Part shown: positions 24,593 to 33,505 of the stretch, piece after piece
Layout: the number at the start of each line of letters is the position of its first letter
How positions within the stretch are numbered: the first letter of the stretch is position 1
Origin: Variovorax paradoxus
GTDB lineage: Bacteria > Pseudomonadota > Gammaproteobacteria > Burkholderiales > Burkholderiaceae_C
DNA: 64,000 nucleotides
Direction: 5' to 3'
Assembly (NCBI RefSeq): GCF_030811855.1
Contig: NZ_JAUSRN010000004.1
Coordinates: 124,001 to 188,000, forward strand
Notes under the pieces: generated by a model
Database searches by the model: none
Told to the model about the DNA's origin: nothing
The model's input: only the letters and a program-made list of their open reading frames with translations
Translations under genes and position numbers: made by a program

Positions 24593-26104
24593 CTATTCCT
24601 CGACGAAGGCTTCTTCGCGCTTCGCCTTGATGGACGGCAGCAGCACGATGCCGAGCAGCAGCGCCGCGGCCACCAGCAGGCCGGCCGACAGCGGCCGCGT
24701 GACGAACACGCTCCATGCGCCGCGCGACAGCAGCAGCGCGCGCCGCAGGTTCTCTTCCATCATCGGCCCGAGGATGAAGCCCAGCAGCAGCGGCGCGGGC
24801 TCGGTCTTGAGCTTCAGGAACAAATAGCCGATGAAGCCGAAGATTGCGACCATCCACACGTCGAAGGTGTTGTTGTTGGTCGAGTACACGCCAATGGCGC
24901 AGAACAGCACGATCGCCGGAAACAGGAACTTGTAGGGCACCGTCAAGAGCTTGATCCACATGCCGATGAGCGGCAGGTTCAGGATGATCAGCATCGCATT
25001 GCCGATCCACATCGAGGCGATCAGACCCCAGAACAGCTCGGGGTTGCTGGTCATCACCTGCGGGCCCGGCTGGATGTTGTGGATGGTCATTGCACCCACC
25101 ATCAGCGCCATCACGGCGTTGGGCGGAATGCCCAGGGTCAGCAGCGGAATGAAGGAGGTCTGCGCGCCGGCGTTGTTGGCGGACTCGGGCGATGCCACGC
25201 CGCGGATGTTGCCCTTGCCGAAGGCGACTTCGCCCGGGCGCATTTTGATCTTCTTCTCGAGCGCGTAAGCCGCAAAAGCTGCCAGCAGCGCACCGCCACC
25301 GGGCAGGATGCCCAGGGCAGAGCCCAGCGCCGTGCCGCGCAGCACGGCCGGCGTCATGCGCTTGAAGTCTTCCTTGGTGGGCCACAGGCCCTTGACCTTG
25401 TGCGTGAACACCTCACGCTCGTCGTCAGGCTGCGAGAGATTGCCGATGATTTCGCCGTAGCCGAACACGCCCATGGCAATCACCACGAAGCCGATGCCGT
25501 CGGTGAGTTCAGGAATGTCGAAGCTGAATCGCGCTACGCCCGAGTTCACGTCGGTGCCCACGATGCCGAGCAACAGGCCCAGCACGATCATCGCCACCGC
25601 CTTGAGGAGCGAGCCCGAAGCAAGCACCACGGCGCCGATCAGGCCCAGCACCATCAGCGAGAAGTACTCAGCCGGCCCGAACTTGAAGGCCAGCTCGGTC
25701 AGCGGCGGCGCAAAGGCGGCCAGGATCAACGTACCCACGCAGCCCGCGAAGAACGAACCCAGGCCCGCAGCGGCCAGTGCAGGGCCTGCGCGGCCCTGCC
25801 TTGCCATCTGGTAGCCGTCGATGCAGGTGACCACCGAGGATGACTCCCCGGGCAGGTTCACCAGGATCGCGGTGGTGGAGCCGCCGTACTGCGCGCCGTA
25901 GTAGATGCCGGCCAGCATGATCAGCGCCGACACGGGCGGCAGCGCGTACGTGGCGGGCAGCAGCATTGCGATGGTCGCGACCGGGCCAATGCCCGGCAAC
26001 ACGCCGATCAGCGTGCCCAAAATACAGCCGACCAGGCAGTACAGCAGGTTGGTGAAGGTGAAGGCGACGCCGAAGCCGGTCGCGAGGTTGTGGAACAGTT
26101 CCAT
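24593..26104 (-). CDS. tripartite tricarboxylate transporter permease TctA
   Basis: 503 residues, about twelve membrane segments, with TctA signatures: GCILGTLIGVLPGIGPVATI near residues 25-45, YGGSTTAILVNLPGESSSVV, and the repeat in the second half (GILPGGGALLAAFAAYALEK; GAQTSFIPLLTLGIPPNAVM). It forms the large membrane subunit of a secondary transporter for citrate-like or other carboxylates. ATG 26104 follows TGAGGAGCACACC. Preceded by TctB 13 bp upstream. No periplasmic TctC receptor is present in this window. Confidence 0.92.
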   Translation of the reverse strand: MELFHNLATGFGVAFTFTNLLYCLVGCILGTLIGVLPGIGPVATIAMLLPATYALPPVSALIMLAGIYYGAQYGGSTTAILVNLPGESSSVVTCIDGYQMARQGRAGPALAAAGLGSFFAGCVGTLILAAFAPPLTELAFKFGPAEYFSLMVLGLIGAVVLASGSLLKAVAMIVLGLLLGIVGTDVNSGVARFSFDIPELTDGIGFVVIAMGVFGYGEIIGNLSQPDDEREVFTHKVKGLWPTKEDFKRMTPAVLRGTALGSALGILPGGGALLAAFAAYALEKKIKMRPGEVAFGKGNIRGVASPESANNAGAQTSFIPLLTLGIPPNAVMALMVGAMTIHNIQPGPQVMTSNPELFWGLIASMWIGNAMLIILNLPLIGMWIKLLTVPYKFLFPAIVLFCAIGVYSTNNNTFDVWMVAIFGFIGYLFLKLKTEPAPLLLGFILGPMMEENLRRALLLSRGAWSVFVTRPLSAGLLVAAALLLGIVLLPSIKAKREEAFVEE

Positions 26105-26117
26105 GGCGGTGTGCTCC

Positions 26118-26606
26118 TCAACCCGAAATGAATGTAGGCCAGACCTGGATCTGGAGCTTGAGCGCCCAGATGAAGGCCACATAGCTGCCGGCCGCCAGGA
26201 TGGTGGACAGCACCAGCACGTCGCGCAGCTTGAATTGCTGGCCGGCCAGGCTCGAGATGATGGTGAGCGCGTAGATCGCGACGATCATGCCCATGGCGGG
26301 CAAGCCGATGCTCGGCAGGCCGCCGAGCAGAATGCCGAATGCCAGGTTGGCGCCGAGCACGAAGGCGAGTGGCCGCCAGGCCCATTTGCCGATCGGGTCG
26401 CCTCCCGCGGTTTCGACCACCATCGCCTGGAACATGATGAATGCTCCCAGGATGGCCAGCAGAATGCCCAGCATGAGTGGGAAGTAACCCGGCCCCATGC
26501 GGGCACCGTCTCCGATGGTGTAGGTGGTGGCGCCAATGGCGAAAGCACCGCCCACGGCTGTGAACATGACTCCTGAAAAGAAGTCAGCCTGACTCTTGAT
26601 CCGCAT
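26118..26606 (-). CDS. tripartite tricarboxylate transporter small permease TctB
   Basis: 162 residues with four predicted membrane helices (about 8-28, 42-62, 80-100, 108-150) and the TctB N-terminal pattern (DFFSGVMFTAVGGAFAIGA, RMGPGYFPLMLGILLAILG). TctB is the small membrane subunit that pairs with TctA downstream. First gene of the two-gene operon; the usual order tctC-tctB-tctA is broken because the receptor gene is missing. Confidence 0.9.
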   Translation of the reverse strand: MRIKSQADFFSGVMFTAVGGAFAIGATTYTIGDGARMGPGYFPLMLGILLAILGAFIMFQAMVVETAGGDPIGKWAWRPLAFVLGANLAFGILLGGLPSIGLPAMGMIVAIYALTIISSLAGQQFKLRDVLVLSTILAAGSYVAFIWALKLQIQVWPTFISG

Positions 26607-26735
26607 TTGTCTCGACCCTCTTGATTGGACCGGTGAGGGTCGTCGGGCGCGGCTGACCGCTGGCTGACCGGCACGGTAAGGACAAATGCGTACAAGGGTT
26701 CTCCCTCCGCCGCATGAAAGGACGCGCGCAGAAAC

Positions 26736-26760
26736 GAAAAAAGCTCCCGAAGGAGCTTTT
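26736..26760 (-). terminator. rho-independent terminator of the RRM protein gene (bidirectional shape)
   Basis: Read on the minus strand: AGCTCC-TTCG-GGAGCT followed by five to six T. The tetraloop TTCG makes it stable. It lies 55-80 bp after the RRM gene stop; the + strand also shows T's after the stem. Confidence 0.88.
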
Positions 26761-26814
26761 ATTCATTCAGAGAGCCGGAGCTCTCTTGATGAGTGCGGGT
26801 AAGCGCGTGAGGGC

Positions 26815-27228
26815 TTAGTAGCCGCCGCGGCCACCGCCGCCGCCGCCGTAGCCGCCGCCACCACCGCTGCGGCCACCGCCGCCACCACCGTAGCCGCCGC
26901 CGCCACCACCACCGCCGTAACCACCACCACCGCCGCCGCCGCCGTAGCCGCCGCCACCACCGGTACGGGGGGGACGAGCTTCCATCGGACGTGCTTCGTT
27001 CACGGTCAGGGCGCGGCCCTGGAGCGAATGGCCGTTCATGGCTTCAACGGCAGCCAGCGCTTCTGCGTCGGTGCCCATTTCCACGAAACCGAAGCCCTTG
27101 GAGCGGCCGGTGTCGCGTTCCATCATGACCTTGGCGCTGACGATCGAGCCGAACTCGCCGAAAGCCTGTTCCAGGTCGTTATCACGCACGGAGTAGGCGA
27201 GGTTGCCTACGTAGAGTTTCTTGCCCAT
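26815..27228 (-). CDS. glycine-rich RRM RNA-binding protein
   Basis: 137 residues: one RRM (about 3-82) with RNP2 LYVGNL (5-10) and RNP1 KGFGFVEM (44-51), then a tail from about 88 made of Gly-Gly-Tyr/Arg repeats. This is the bacterial cold-inducible Rbp type seen in cyanobacteria and betaproteobacteria; such proteins bind single-stranded RNA and are often cold-induced. The ATG follows AGGAGTCCCTCA. A long AC-rich leader (about 130 nt) separates it from a GATAAT -10-like hexamer, resembling cold-shock leaders. The tail is encoded by a near-pure GGC/GGT tract prone to length variation. Confidence 0.92.
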   Translation of the reverse strand: MGKKLYVGNLAYSVRDNDLEQAFGEFGSIVSAKVMMERDTGRSKGFGFVEMGTDAEALAAVEAMNGHSLQGRALTVNEARPMEARPPRTGGGGGYGGGGGGGGYGGGGGGGGYGGGGGGRSGGGGGYGGGGGGRGGY

Positions 27229-27364
27229 TGAGGGACTCCTAATTCAAACCAACAATACAAAGCGATGGAGTCCCAGAATCACAACAAACAAATGCGCTGT
27301 GGCGCGAAACTGACCGATCACCGAATTACGTGCACGGGAGCATGCTCACAGACACGTAGGCCGG

Positions 27365-27370
27365 ATTATC
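27365..27370 (-). promoter_or_regulatory. -10-like GATAAT and long 5' leader of the RRM gene
   Basis: Read on the minus strand, GATAAT (27370-27365) lies in GGATTGATAATCC. A start near 27358 would give a leader of about 130 nt before the ATG at 27228. No clear -35 hexamer. Long leaders with RNA structure are typical of cold-induced messages. Confidence 0.4.
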
Positions 27371-27408
27371 AATCCGAACCGGGAAAAGCGTGGCGAAATT
27401 CGCTGTTA

Positions 27409-27642
27409 TTACGAAACATCACGTCCTGAAGGGCGGTTTCGCAACGGTTGGAGCAGCCCGGAAAGCCCGTTGTGGTCTATTTCATGCATCAAATGGAGCA
27501 GCCGGCCGATCTCGCCCGAGGGAAAACCCTCGCGTGCGAACCAATTCAGATAATTTCCGGGCAAATCGGCAATCAGCGTGCCCTTGTGTTTGCCAAAAGG
27601 CATTTGGAGCGTGACGAGGCGCTGCAGGTCTTCGGGTTTCAT
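27409..27642 (-). CDS. DUF3820 family protein
   Basis: 77 residues with the DUF3820 core: MPFGKHKGTLIADLPGNYLN and WFAREGFPSGEIGRLLHLMH. The family is small and was described as a putative quorum-sensing-regulated virulence factor; the molecular role is unknown. The gene lies 5 bp downstream of the SUI1-like gene on the same strand and is likely co-transcribed, which suggests a link to translation or RNA in this organism (inference). Confidence 0.8.
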   Translation of the reverse strand: MKPEDLQRLVTLQMPFGKHKGTLIADLPGNYLNWFAREGFPSGEIGRLLHLMHEIDHNGLSGLLQPLRNRPSGRDVS

Positions 27643-27647
27643 AGGCT

Positions 27648-28022
27648 TCAGCCTCCCGCGCGCTTGACCGTTTGGCCCTGCTTCACGAGGGCGGCGATCA
27701 CCAGTTCGCGGCGATCGCCCTGAATCTCGATGGTGCCGTCCTTCACCGTGCCGCCCGAGCCGCAGGCTGTCTTGAGCTGTTTGCCCACGGCCGCCAGCGC
27801 GGCCGCATCGAGCGCGAGGCCCTTGACCACGGTCACGCCCTTGCCCTTGCGGCCCTTGGTCTCGTGCGATACACGCACAATGCCGTCGGTGGCCGGAATG
27901 CGCGCCTTGTTCTCCTTGCAGCGGCACTGCGCCATCGGCGCGCGGCATTCGGGGCACATGCGGCCGCCTGCCTCGGTGGAGTACACCAGGGCGCTGGCCT
28001 GATTGCTTTTCATCGTTGCCAT
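27648..28022 (-). CDS. SUI1/eIF1-family translation factor (YciH-like)
   Basis: 124 residues. The C-terminal ~80 residues carry the SUI1 fold (GRKGKGVTVVKGLALDAAAL; LKTACGSGGTVKDGTIEIQG, with the conserved GSGGTVK). The N-terminal part has a short Cys cluster MCPECRAPMAQCRCK, a probable metal-binding knuckle common in bacterial homologues. Bacterial YciH influences start-site fidelity. Divergent from the helicase gene at 28085. ATG 28022 and ATG 28013 are both possible; GAAGAAGAG lies upstream. Confidence 0.87.
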   Translation of the reverse strand: MATMKSNQASALVYSTEAGGRMCPECRAPMAQCRCKENKARIPATDGIVRVSHETKGRKGKGVTVVKGLALDAAALAAVGKQLKTACGSGGTVKDGTIEIQGDRRELVIAALVKQGQTVKRAGG

Positions 28023-28084
28023 TCGGTCGATCTCTTCTTCAGTTCGTCTTCACTGCTTCCGGTTTCATCTCACTGTCTCTCCAC

Positions 28085-29356
28085 ATGCCATTCGACTCAC
28101 TGGGCCTGGCCCCCGCGCTCGTGCAGGCTGCCGCCGAAAGCGGCTATGCCGCGCCGACCGCCATCCAGGCTGCGGCCATTCCCGCCATTCTGCAAGGCCG
28201 CGACGTGCGGGGCTCGGCGCAGACCGGTTCCGGCAAGACCGCCGCATTTTCCCTTCCGCTGCTGCAGCGCCTGGCCGCCGAACCCGCCCAGGCGCCCCGC
28301 CGCGTGCGCGCGCTGGTGCTCGTGCCCACGCGCGAACTCGCAGCCCAGGTCGGCGAGACGATGCGCAGCCTGGCGCAACACCTGCCCGAGCGGCTCAAGA
28401 TCGCCATTGCCTTCGGTGGCGTGTCGATCAACCCGCAGATGATGAGCCTGCGCGGCGGCGCCGACATCGTGGTGGCCACGCCGGGGCGGCTGCTCGACCT
28501 GGTGGACCACAACGCGCTGAAGCTCAACGCGGTTTCAATGCTCGTGCTCGACGAGGCCGACCGCCTGTTCGACCTCGGCTTTGCCGAGGAGCTTGGCCGC
28601 ATCCTCTCGCTGCTGCCGGCGAAGCGCCAGAACCTGTTGTTCTCGGCCACCTTCCCGCCCGCCATCCAGGCGCTGGCCGACGGTACGCTGCAAGACCCTG
28701 CGGTGATCGACGTGCAGGGCGAGCCCGGCACCGAGCCCGCCATCGTGCAGCGCGTGATCGAGGTCGATGCGAACCGCCGCACGCAGCTGCTGCGCCACCT
28801 GCTGAAAGAAAACGAGTGGGACCGCGTGCTGGTCTTCGTCGCCACGCAGCATGCGGCCCAGACCGTGGCCGAGAAGCTCTACAAGAACGGCGTGTACGCG
28901 GTGCCCTTCCACGGCGACATTGCGCAGGGCACGCGCACCGGCATCCTTGCGCAGTTCAAGGAGAGCCGGTGGGACGTGGTGATTGCCACCGACCTGGCCG
29001 CGCGCGGCATCGACATTGCGCAGCTGCCGGTGGTGATCAACTACGACCTGCCGCGCTCGCCCACCGACTACATCCACCGCATCGGCCGCACCGGCCGTGC
29101 CGGCGAGAGCGGCCTGGCCATCAGCTTCGTGAGCGCGGCCACCGAGGCGCACTTTCGGTTGATCGAGAAGCGACAGGGCCTGAGCCTTCCGCGCGAGCGC
29201 ATCGAAGGCTTCGAGCCGACCGAAGCCGCCGTGCCGATGGTCGACGCCTCGGGCACCGGCGGCATCAAGGGCAAGCGGCCGAGCAAGAAGGACAAGCTGC
29301 GCGCAGCGGCGGCGCTTGCCGCCGCACCACAGGGCGGACCCGAAAAAAGCGACTGA
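28085..29356 (+). CDS. DEAD-box RNA helicase, RhlE-like
   Basis: 423 residues with all core motifs: Q-motif (FDSLGLAPALVQAAAESGY, PTAIQ), motif I AQTGSGKT, Ia PTREL, II DEAD in VLDEADRLFDLGF, III SAT, V ARGIDIAQLP and VI HRIGRTGRAGE. The short C-terminal extension is lysine-rich (IKGKRPSKKDKLRAA). RhlE-type helicases remodel rRNA and mRNA. It sits next to the SUI1-like and RRM genes in an RNA-biology neighbourhood. Start 28085 gives the family N-terminus MPFDSLGL. Confidence 0.93.
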   Translation: MPFDSLGLAPALVQAAAESGYAAPTAIQAAAIPAILQGRDVRGSAQTGSGKTAAFSLPLLQRLAAEPAQAPRRVRALVLVPTRELAAQVGETMRSLAQHLPERLKIAIAFGGVSINPQMMSLRGGADIVVATPGRLLDLVDHNALKLNAVSMLVLDEADRLFDLGFAEELGRILSLLPAKRQNLLFSATFPPAIQALADGTLQDPAVIDVQGEPGTEPAIVQRVIEVDANRRTQLLRHLLKENEWDRVLVFVATQHAAQTVAEKLYKNGVYAVPFHGDIAQGTRTGILAQFKESRWDVVIATDLAARGIDIAQLPVVINYDLPRSPTDYIHRIGRTGRAGESGLAISFVSAATEAHFRLIEKRQGLSLPRERIEGFEPTEAAVPMVDASGTGGIKGKRPSKKDKLRAAAALAAAPQGGPEKSD

Positions 29357-29364
29357 CGGGCACG

Positions 29365-30117
29365 CTACGCGGGCTTCGACAGGAAAGTCGACAACAAGTC
29401 GACCGGCAGCGGGAACACGATGGTGGTGTTCTTGTCGGCGCCGATCACCGTCAGTGTTTCCAGGTAGCGCAGCTGGATCGCCTGCGGCTCCTGTGCCAGC
29501 ACGCGCGCGGCCTGGAACAGCTTCTCTGAAGCTTGCAATTCGCCTTCGGCGTGGATCACCTTGGCGCGCCGCTCGCGTTCCGCTTCGGCCTGCCGCGCGA
29601 TGGCACGGATCATCGATTCGGTGAGGTCGATCTGCTTGATCTCGACGTTGGAGACCTTGATGCCCCACGAAGCCGTCTGCACGTCGAGCGACTCGCGCAC
29701 ATCCAGGTTGAGCTTTTCCCGCTCGGCCAGCATGTCGTCCAATTGGTGCTTGCCCAGCACCGAGCGCAGCGTGGTCTGCGCCAGCTGGCTGGTCGCGTTG
29801 AAGAAGTCCTTGACCTCGATGATGGCCTTTTCGGCATCGACGATGCGGAAGTAGACGACCGCGCTGACCTTCACCGACACGTTGTCGCGCGAGATCACGT
29901 CCTGGGTCGGCACCTCCAGCACCACGGTGCGCAGATCGACCCTCACCACCTGCTGGATGAGGGGAACCACGATCACCAGCCCGGGCCCCGCGACCCTGGT
30001 GAACCGTCCCAAGGTGAACACGACGCCGCGTTCGTATTCGCGAAAAATCCAGATGGCAGAAACAAGCAGCACCACCAGCAAGACAAGCAAGAAGGTGCCA
30101 AAGCCGTATGTGAACAT
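29365..30117 (-). CDS. slipin / SPFH (band 7) family membrane protein
   Basis: 250 residues: an N-terminal membrane anchor (about 6-24, [20 protein letters not shown]) and the SPFH domain ([60 protein letters not shown]). It belongs to the stomatin-like slipins, which organise membrane microdomains and often pair with an NfeD protease; no NfeD gene is adjacent. RBS GCAGGAGACCACC precedes the ATG. It lies 83 bp downstream of the acyl-CoA operon on the same strand and could be read through from it. Confidence 0.9.
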   Translation of the reverse strand: MFTYGFGTFLLVLLVVLLVSAIWIFREYERGVVFTLGRFTRVAGPGLVIVVPLIQQVVRVDLRTVVLEVPTQDVISRDNVSVKVSAVVYFRIVDAEKAIIEVKDFFNATSQLAQTTLRSVLGKHQLDDMLAEREKLNLDVRESLDVQTASWGIKVSNVEIKQIDLTESMIRAIARQAEAERERRAKVIHAEGELQASEKLFQAARVLAQEPQAIQLRYLETLTVIGADKNTTIVFPLPVDLLSTFLSKPA

Positions 30118-30200
30118 GGTGGTCTCCTGCGACCCAGCGACAGTGCTGGATCGTTGGACCTCCGGCGCGCCCGGGCGTTCCTGAATGTCGTCGCCCCGGG

Positions 30201-31364
30201 TTACCAACCCAGCTGCCGCGCCGCCAGTTCCTTCATGATCTCCTCGGCGCCACCGCCGATCATCATCACCTTCACTTCGCGGTAGATGCGCTCGCTCACC
30301 GCGCCGCGCATGAAGCCCATCCCGCCGAGTATCTGCACCGCCTGGTCGGCGCAGAACTGCATGGTCTGCGTGGCGTGGTTCTTGAGCATGCAGACCTGCG
30401 CTACCCATTCAGGCGCGTTGAAGCGGCCCGCCGCCTCGTGCGCATCGCCTTGCGCCGACACCGCCTCCAGCCATGCCTCGGCGGAGGCAATGCGCATCTT
30501 CATGTCGACCAGCTTGTGGCGGACCACCTGATGCTCGATGAGCGCGGCGCCGAATGTCTTGCGCCCCTGCGACCAGGCCAGCGCCTCGTCGAGGCAGGCC
30601 TCTGCAAAGCCGAGCGCGCCGGCTGCGAGGCCGATGCGCTCGCCGTTGAAGTTGCCCATGACCATGCGGAAGCCCGCGCCCTCGTTGCCGAGCAGGTAGC
30701 GCGCGGGCACGCGCACGTTGTCGAAGTGCAGCTGCGCGGTGTCGGAGCACCACCAGCCCATCTTCGCGAGGCGCGTGCGCGTGAGGCCGGGCGCATCGCC
30801 GGGCACCAGCAGCATCGAGATGCCGCCGGCACCGCGCTCCTCGCCGGTGCGCACCGCCACCGTGATCCAGTCGGCGCGCATGCCCGAGGTGATGAAGGTC
30901 TTCTCTCCGTTCACCACATAGTGTTCTCCGTCGCGCCTTGCCGTGGTGCGCAGTGCCGCCACGTCGGAGCCGCCACCAGGCTCGGTGATGGCAAGCGCCG
31001 AAATCTTCTCGCCGCGCAGCACGGCGGGGACAACCTCGGCGCGCACCGCGTCGCTGGCATGCAGCACCACCGGAGGCAGCCCGATGTTGTGAGAGAACAG
31101 GCTGGCGAGCACGCCGCCGCTCTTGCCATGCCGCGCCAGCGCGATCCACGCCGGCAGCTTGAGCGCATACGAGGCCGGCGTGCCGCCCAACGCCTCGGGG
31201 TAGCCGAGGCCGAGCAGGCCCAACTCCGCGGCGCGCGCATAGAGTGCGCGGGGGAACTCGCCCGCGTCGTCCCAGGCCTGCACATGCGGCGCGATCTCGT
31301 TCTCGGCAAAGCGCCGCACCGTGTCGGCGAGCGCCGCGCGGTCGGCTTGCAGTTCGGCGTCCAT
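30201..31364 (-). CDS. acyl-CoA dehydrogenase (second of pair)
   Basis: 387 residues of the acyl-CoA dehydrogenase fold: [20 protein letters not shown] (FAD/substrate motif), [40 protein letters not shown] and the C-terminal [19 protein letters not shown] plus [13 protein letters not shown]. It would dehydrogenate an acyl-CoA to the 2-enoyl-CoA with electron-transferring flavoprotein. The ATG lies 5 bp after the stop of the first dehydrogenase. Chain specificity is unknown. Confidence 0.88.
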   Translation of the reverse strand: MDAELQADRAALADTVRRFAENEIAPHVQAWDDAGEFPRALYARAAELGLLGLGYPEALGGTPASYALKLPAWIALARHGKSGGVLASLFSHNIGLPPVVLHASDAVRAEVVPAVLRGEKISALAITEPGGGSDVAALRTTARRDGEHYVVNGEKTFITSGMRADWITVAVRTGEERGAGGISMLLVPGDAPGLTRTRLAKMGWWCSDTAQLHFDNVRVPARYLLGNEGAGFRMVMGNFNGERIGLAAGALGFAEACLDEALAWSQGRKTFGAALIEHQVVRHKLVDMKMRIASAEAWLEAVSAQGDAHEAAGRFNAPEWVAQVCMLKNHATQTMQFCADQAVQILGGMGFMRGAVSERIYREVKVMMIGGGAEEIMKELAARQLGW

Positions 31365-31369
31365 CGCGT

Positions 31370-32530
31370 TCAGCCGCGCGGCGGCCGCTTGGCGATGCCC
31401 ATGGTCTTCGCAAGGATGCCGAGCATCACTTCGTCCGCACCGCCGCCGATGGAGCCCAGCCGGCCGTCGCGGTACAGGCGCGAGACGCGGTTCTCGAGCG
31501 TGAAGCCCATGCCGCCCCAGAACTGCAGGCAGGTGTCGGCCACCTGGCGCGTGAGCCGGCCGGTCTTGAGCTTGGCCATCGACGCCAGCTCGAGCACGTC
31601 TTCGCCTTGCACATGCAGGTCGCAGGCGCGGTAGGTGAGGGCGCGCAGCGCTTCCACCTCGGTCTTGAGTTCGGCCAGCTTGAACTGCACCCACTGCTGG
31701 TCGGCCAGCGTGGCGCCGAACATGTGGCGCTGCTGTGCCCACTCGATGGTCTGCGCGATGCAGTCTTCCATGGGTTCGAGCGAGCTCGCGGCGGCCCACA
31801 GGCGCTCTTCCTGGAACTGCTGCATCTGGTAGACGAAGCCCTGGCCCTCTTCGCCGATGCGGTAGCGCTGCGGCACGCGAACGTCGTTGAAGAAGATGAG
31901 CCCCGTGTCGCTGGAATGCATGCCGATCTTGCGGATCTTCTTCGCCTTCTCGATGCCGGGGCTGTCCATCGGCACCATCACGAGCGACTTGTTGCGGTGA
32001 ACCGGGCCGTCGCCGGTGTTGACCAGCATGCACATCCAGTCGGCCTGCAGGCTGTTGGTGATCCACATCTTCTGGCCGCTGATGAGGTAGTCGCCGCCAT
32101 CCTTGCGCGCATGGCTCTTGAGGCCCGCCACGTCGCTGCCGGCGCCGGGCTCGCTCACGCCGATGCAGCCGACCGTGTCGCCCGCGATGGCCGGTGCCAG
32201 GAACTCGCGGCGCAGTTCGTCGCTGCCGAAGCGCGCGAGCGCGGGCGTGCACATGTCGGTCTGCACCCCGATGGCCATCGGCACGCCGCCGCAGCTCACG
32301 TGGCCGAGCGCCTCGGCCATCGCCATCGCATACGAATAGTCGAGCCCGGCGCCGCCGAAGGCCTCGGGCTTGTTGAGCCCCAGCATGCCCAGGTTGCCGA
32401 GCTTCTTGAAGACCTCGTGCGCGGGAAAGATCTCGGCCTCTTCCCATTCCTCGACATGCGGATTGATTTCGTCGTCGATGAAGCGTCGCAGCGTCTTCTG
32501 GATCTCGAGATGTTCGTGGGTGTACTGCAT
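31370..32530 (-). CDS. acyl-CoA dehydrogenase, AtuD (citronellyl-CoA DH)-like
   Basis: 386 residues: EPGAGSDVAGLKSHARKDGG, SGQKMWITNSLQADWMCMLV, MHSSDTGLIFFNDVRVPQRY and the C-terminal CLQFWGGMGFTLENRVSRLY, then IGGGADEVMLGILAKTMG. The phrase LQFWGGMGF...GGGADEVML is shared, as far as I recall, with citronellyl-CoA dehydrogenase AtuD and relatives acting on branched acyl-CoAs. It lies 14 bp after the PECR-like SDR gene and is preceded by GATTGGAGACAACCGC. Confidence 0.87.
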   Translation of the reverse strand: MQYTHEHLEIQKTLRRFIDDEINPHVEEWEEAEIFPAHEVFKKLGNLGMLGLNKPEAFGGAGLDYSYAMAMAEALGHVSCGGVPMAIGVQTDMCTPALARFGSDELRREFLAPAIAGDTVGCIGVSEPGAGSDVAGLKSHARKDGGDYLISGQKMWITNSLQADWMCMLVNTGDGPVHRNKSLVMVPMDSPGIEKAKKIRKIGMHSSDTGLIFFNDVRVPQRYRIGEEGQGFVYQMQQFQEERLWAAASSLEPMEDCIAQTIEWAQQRHMFGATLADQQWVQFKLAELKTEVEALRALTYRACDLHVQGEDVLELASMAKLKTGRLTRQVADTCLQFWGGMGFTLENRVSRLYRDGRLGSIGGGADEVMLGILAKTMGIAKRPPRG

Positions 32531-32544
32531 GCGGTTGTCTCCAA

Positions 32545-33462
32545 TCAGTCGTTCGGCGATTCGCCGCCGTCCTTGAACACGCGCGGCGTCTCGGCCAGAT
32601 GAAAGCCTTCGAAAGGCCGCACCGCCGCGCGCTGCCGCACCTTCGCATCGGGCAGCGCCATCGGCCAGCCCATGCGCACCTGAGGCCGCGCGCCGTCCAC
32701 GCGCAGCACGCTGCCGCTGATGAAGCTGGAGGCCGGGCTCAGCAGGAATGCGATGGCGGCCGAGGTCTCGGCCTCGTTGCCGAAGCGCCCTGCGGGCACG
32801 GTGTTGCGCATCGCGCGCAGCATGTCGCCGGCCTCGGGCGGGTAATGGTCCATGCCGCTCGATGCGATGTAGCCTGGGGCCACGGCATTGACGCGCACGC
32901 CGCTCGCGGCCCATTCGAGCGCTGCCGTTTCGGTGAAGCTCACCATGCCCGCGCGCGCGGCGCCGCTGTGACCCATGTTGGGCATGGAGCCCCACATGTC
33001 GGCCACGATGTTCACGATGGCGCCGCCGTGCGCCTGCATGCTTTGCAGGAAGCATTCGCGCGCGACGAGAAAGCCGCCCGTGAGGTTGGTGTGGATCACC
33101 GCCTCCCAGCCCTTGGCCGAAATGGCCGCGAGTGGCGTGATGTACTGGCCTCCCGCGTTGTTGACGAGGCCGTCGATGCGGCCATGCGTTGCAATGATGT
33201 CGGCCACCGCCGCGCGCACCGCCTCTTCCTGCCGGATGTCGAAGGCCTGGATGCTCGCCTTTCCACCCCCGTCGACGATCTCGGCCTGCACCTGCCGCAG
33301 TTTTTCCGCATTGCGGCCGACCAGCACCACCTGTGCGCCGAGCGATGCGAGTTCGTGCGCCGTGCAGCGGCCGATGCCCGAGCCGCCGCCGGTGACGACG
33401 ATCACCTGCCCGGCGAACAGGCCGGGCGCGAACACGGAACGGTAGCGGGAAGAGGTGTTCAT
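32545..33462 (-). CDS. SDR family, peroxisomal trans-2-enoyl-CoA reductase (PECR)-like
   Basis: 305 residues with the Rossmann motif TGGGSGIG (24-31) and NNAG (101-104). The usual Tyr-x3-Lys is absent; in its place is HSGAARAG (Ser166-x3-Arg170), exactly the pattern of human PECR and the dienoyl/enoyl-CoA reductase subgroup, as is the later LLSPASSFISGSVLRVDG. This supports a role on enoyl- or dienoyl-CoA intermediates rather than a sugar or alcohol. Located between the carboxylase alpha gene (43 bp) and two acyl-CoA dehydrogenases. The start codon follows CTTCCGAAGGCC without a good ribosome site. Confidence 0.85.
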   Translation of the reverse strand: MNTSSRYRSVFAPGLFAGQVIVVTGGGSGIGRCTAHELASLGAQVVLVGRNAEKLRQVQAEIVDGGGKASIQAFDIRQEEAVRAAVADIIATHGRIDGLVNNAGGQYITPLAAISAKGWEAVIHTNLTGGFLVARECFLQSMQAHGGAIVNIVADMWGSMPNMGHSGAARAGMVSFTETAALEWAASGVRVNAVAPGYIASSGMDHYPPEAGDMLRAMRNTVPAGRFGNEAETSAAIAFLLSPASSFISGSVLRVDGARPQVRMGWPMALPDAKVRQRAAVRPFEGFHLAETPRVFKDGGESPND

Positions 33463-33505
33463 TCGAAAGGCCTTCGGAAGAACTGGCAAGGTGCAGTGTG
33501 CGCCG

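Noticed and set aside
26820..26970. Regular short repeats that could look like a CRISPR or satellite
   Set aside because: They are in-frame glycine codons of the RRM protein tail; no spacers, no cas genes.
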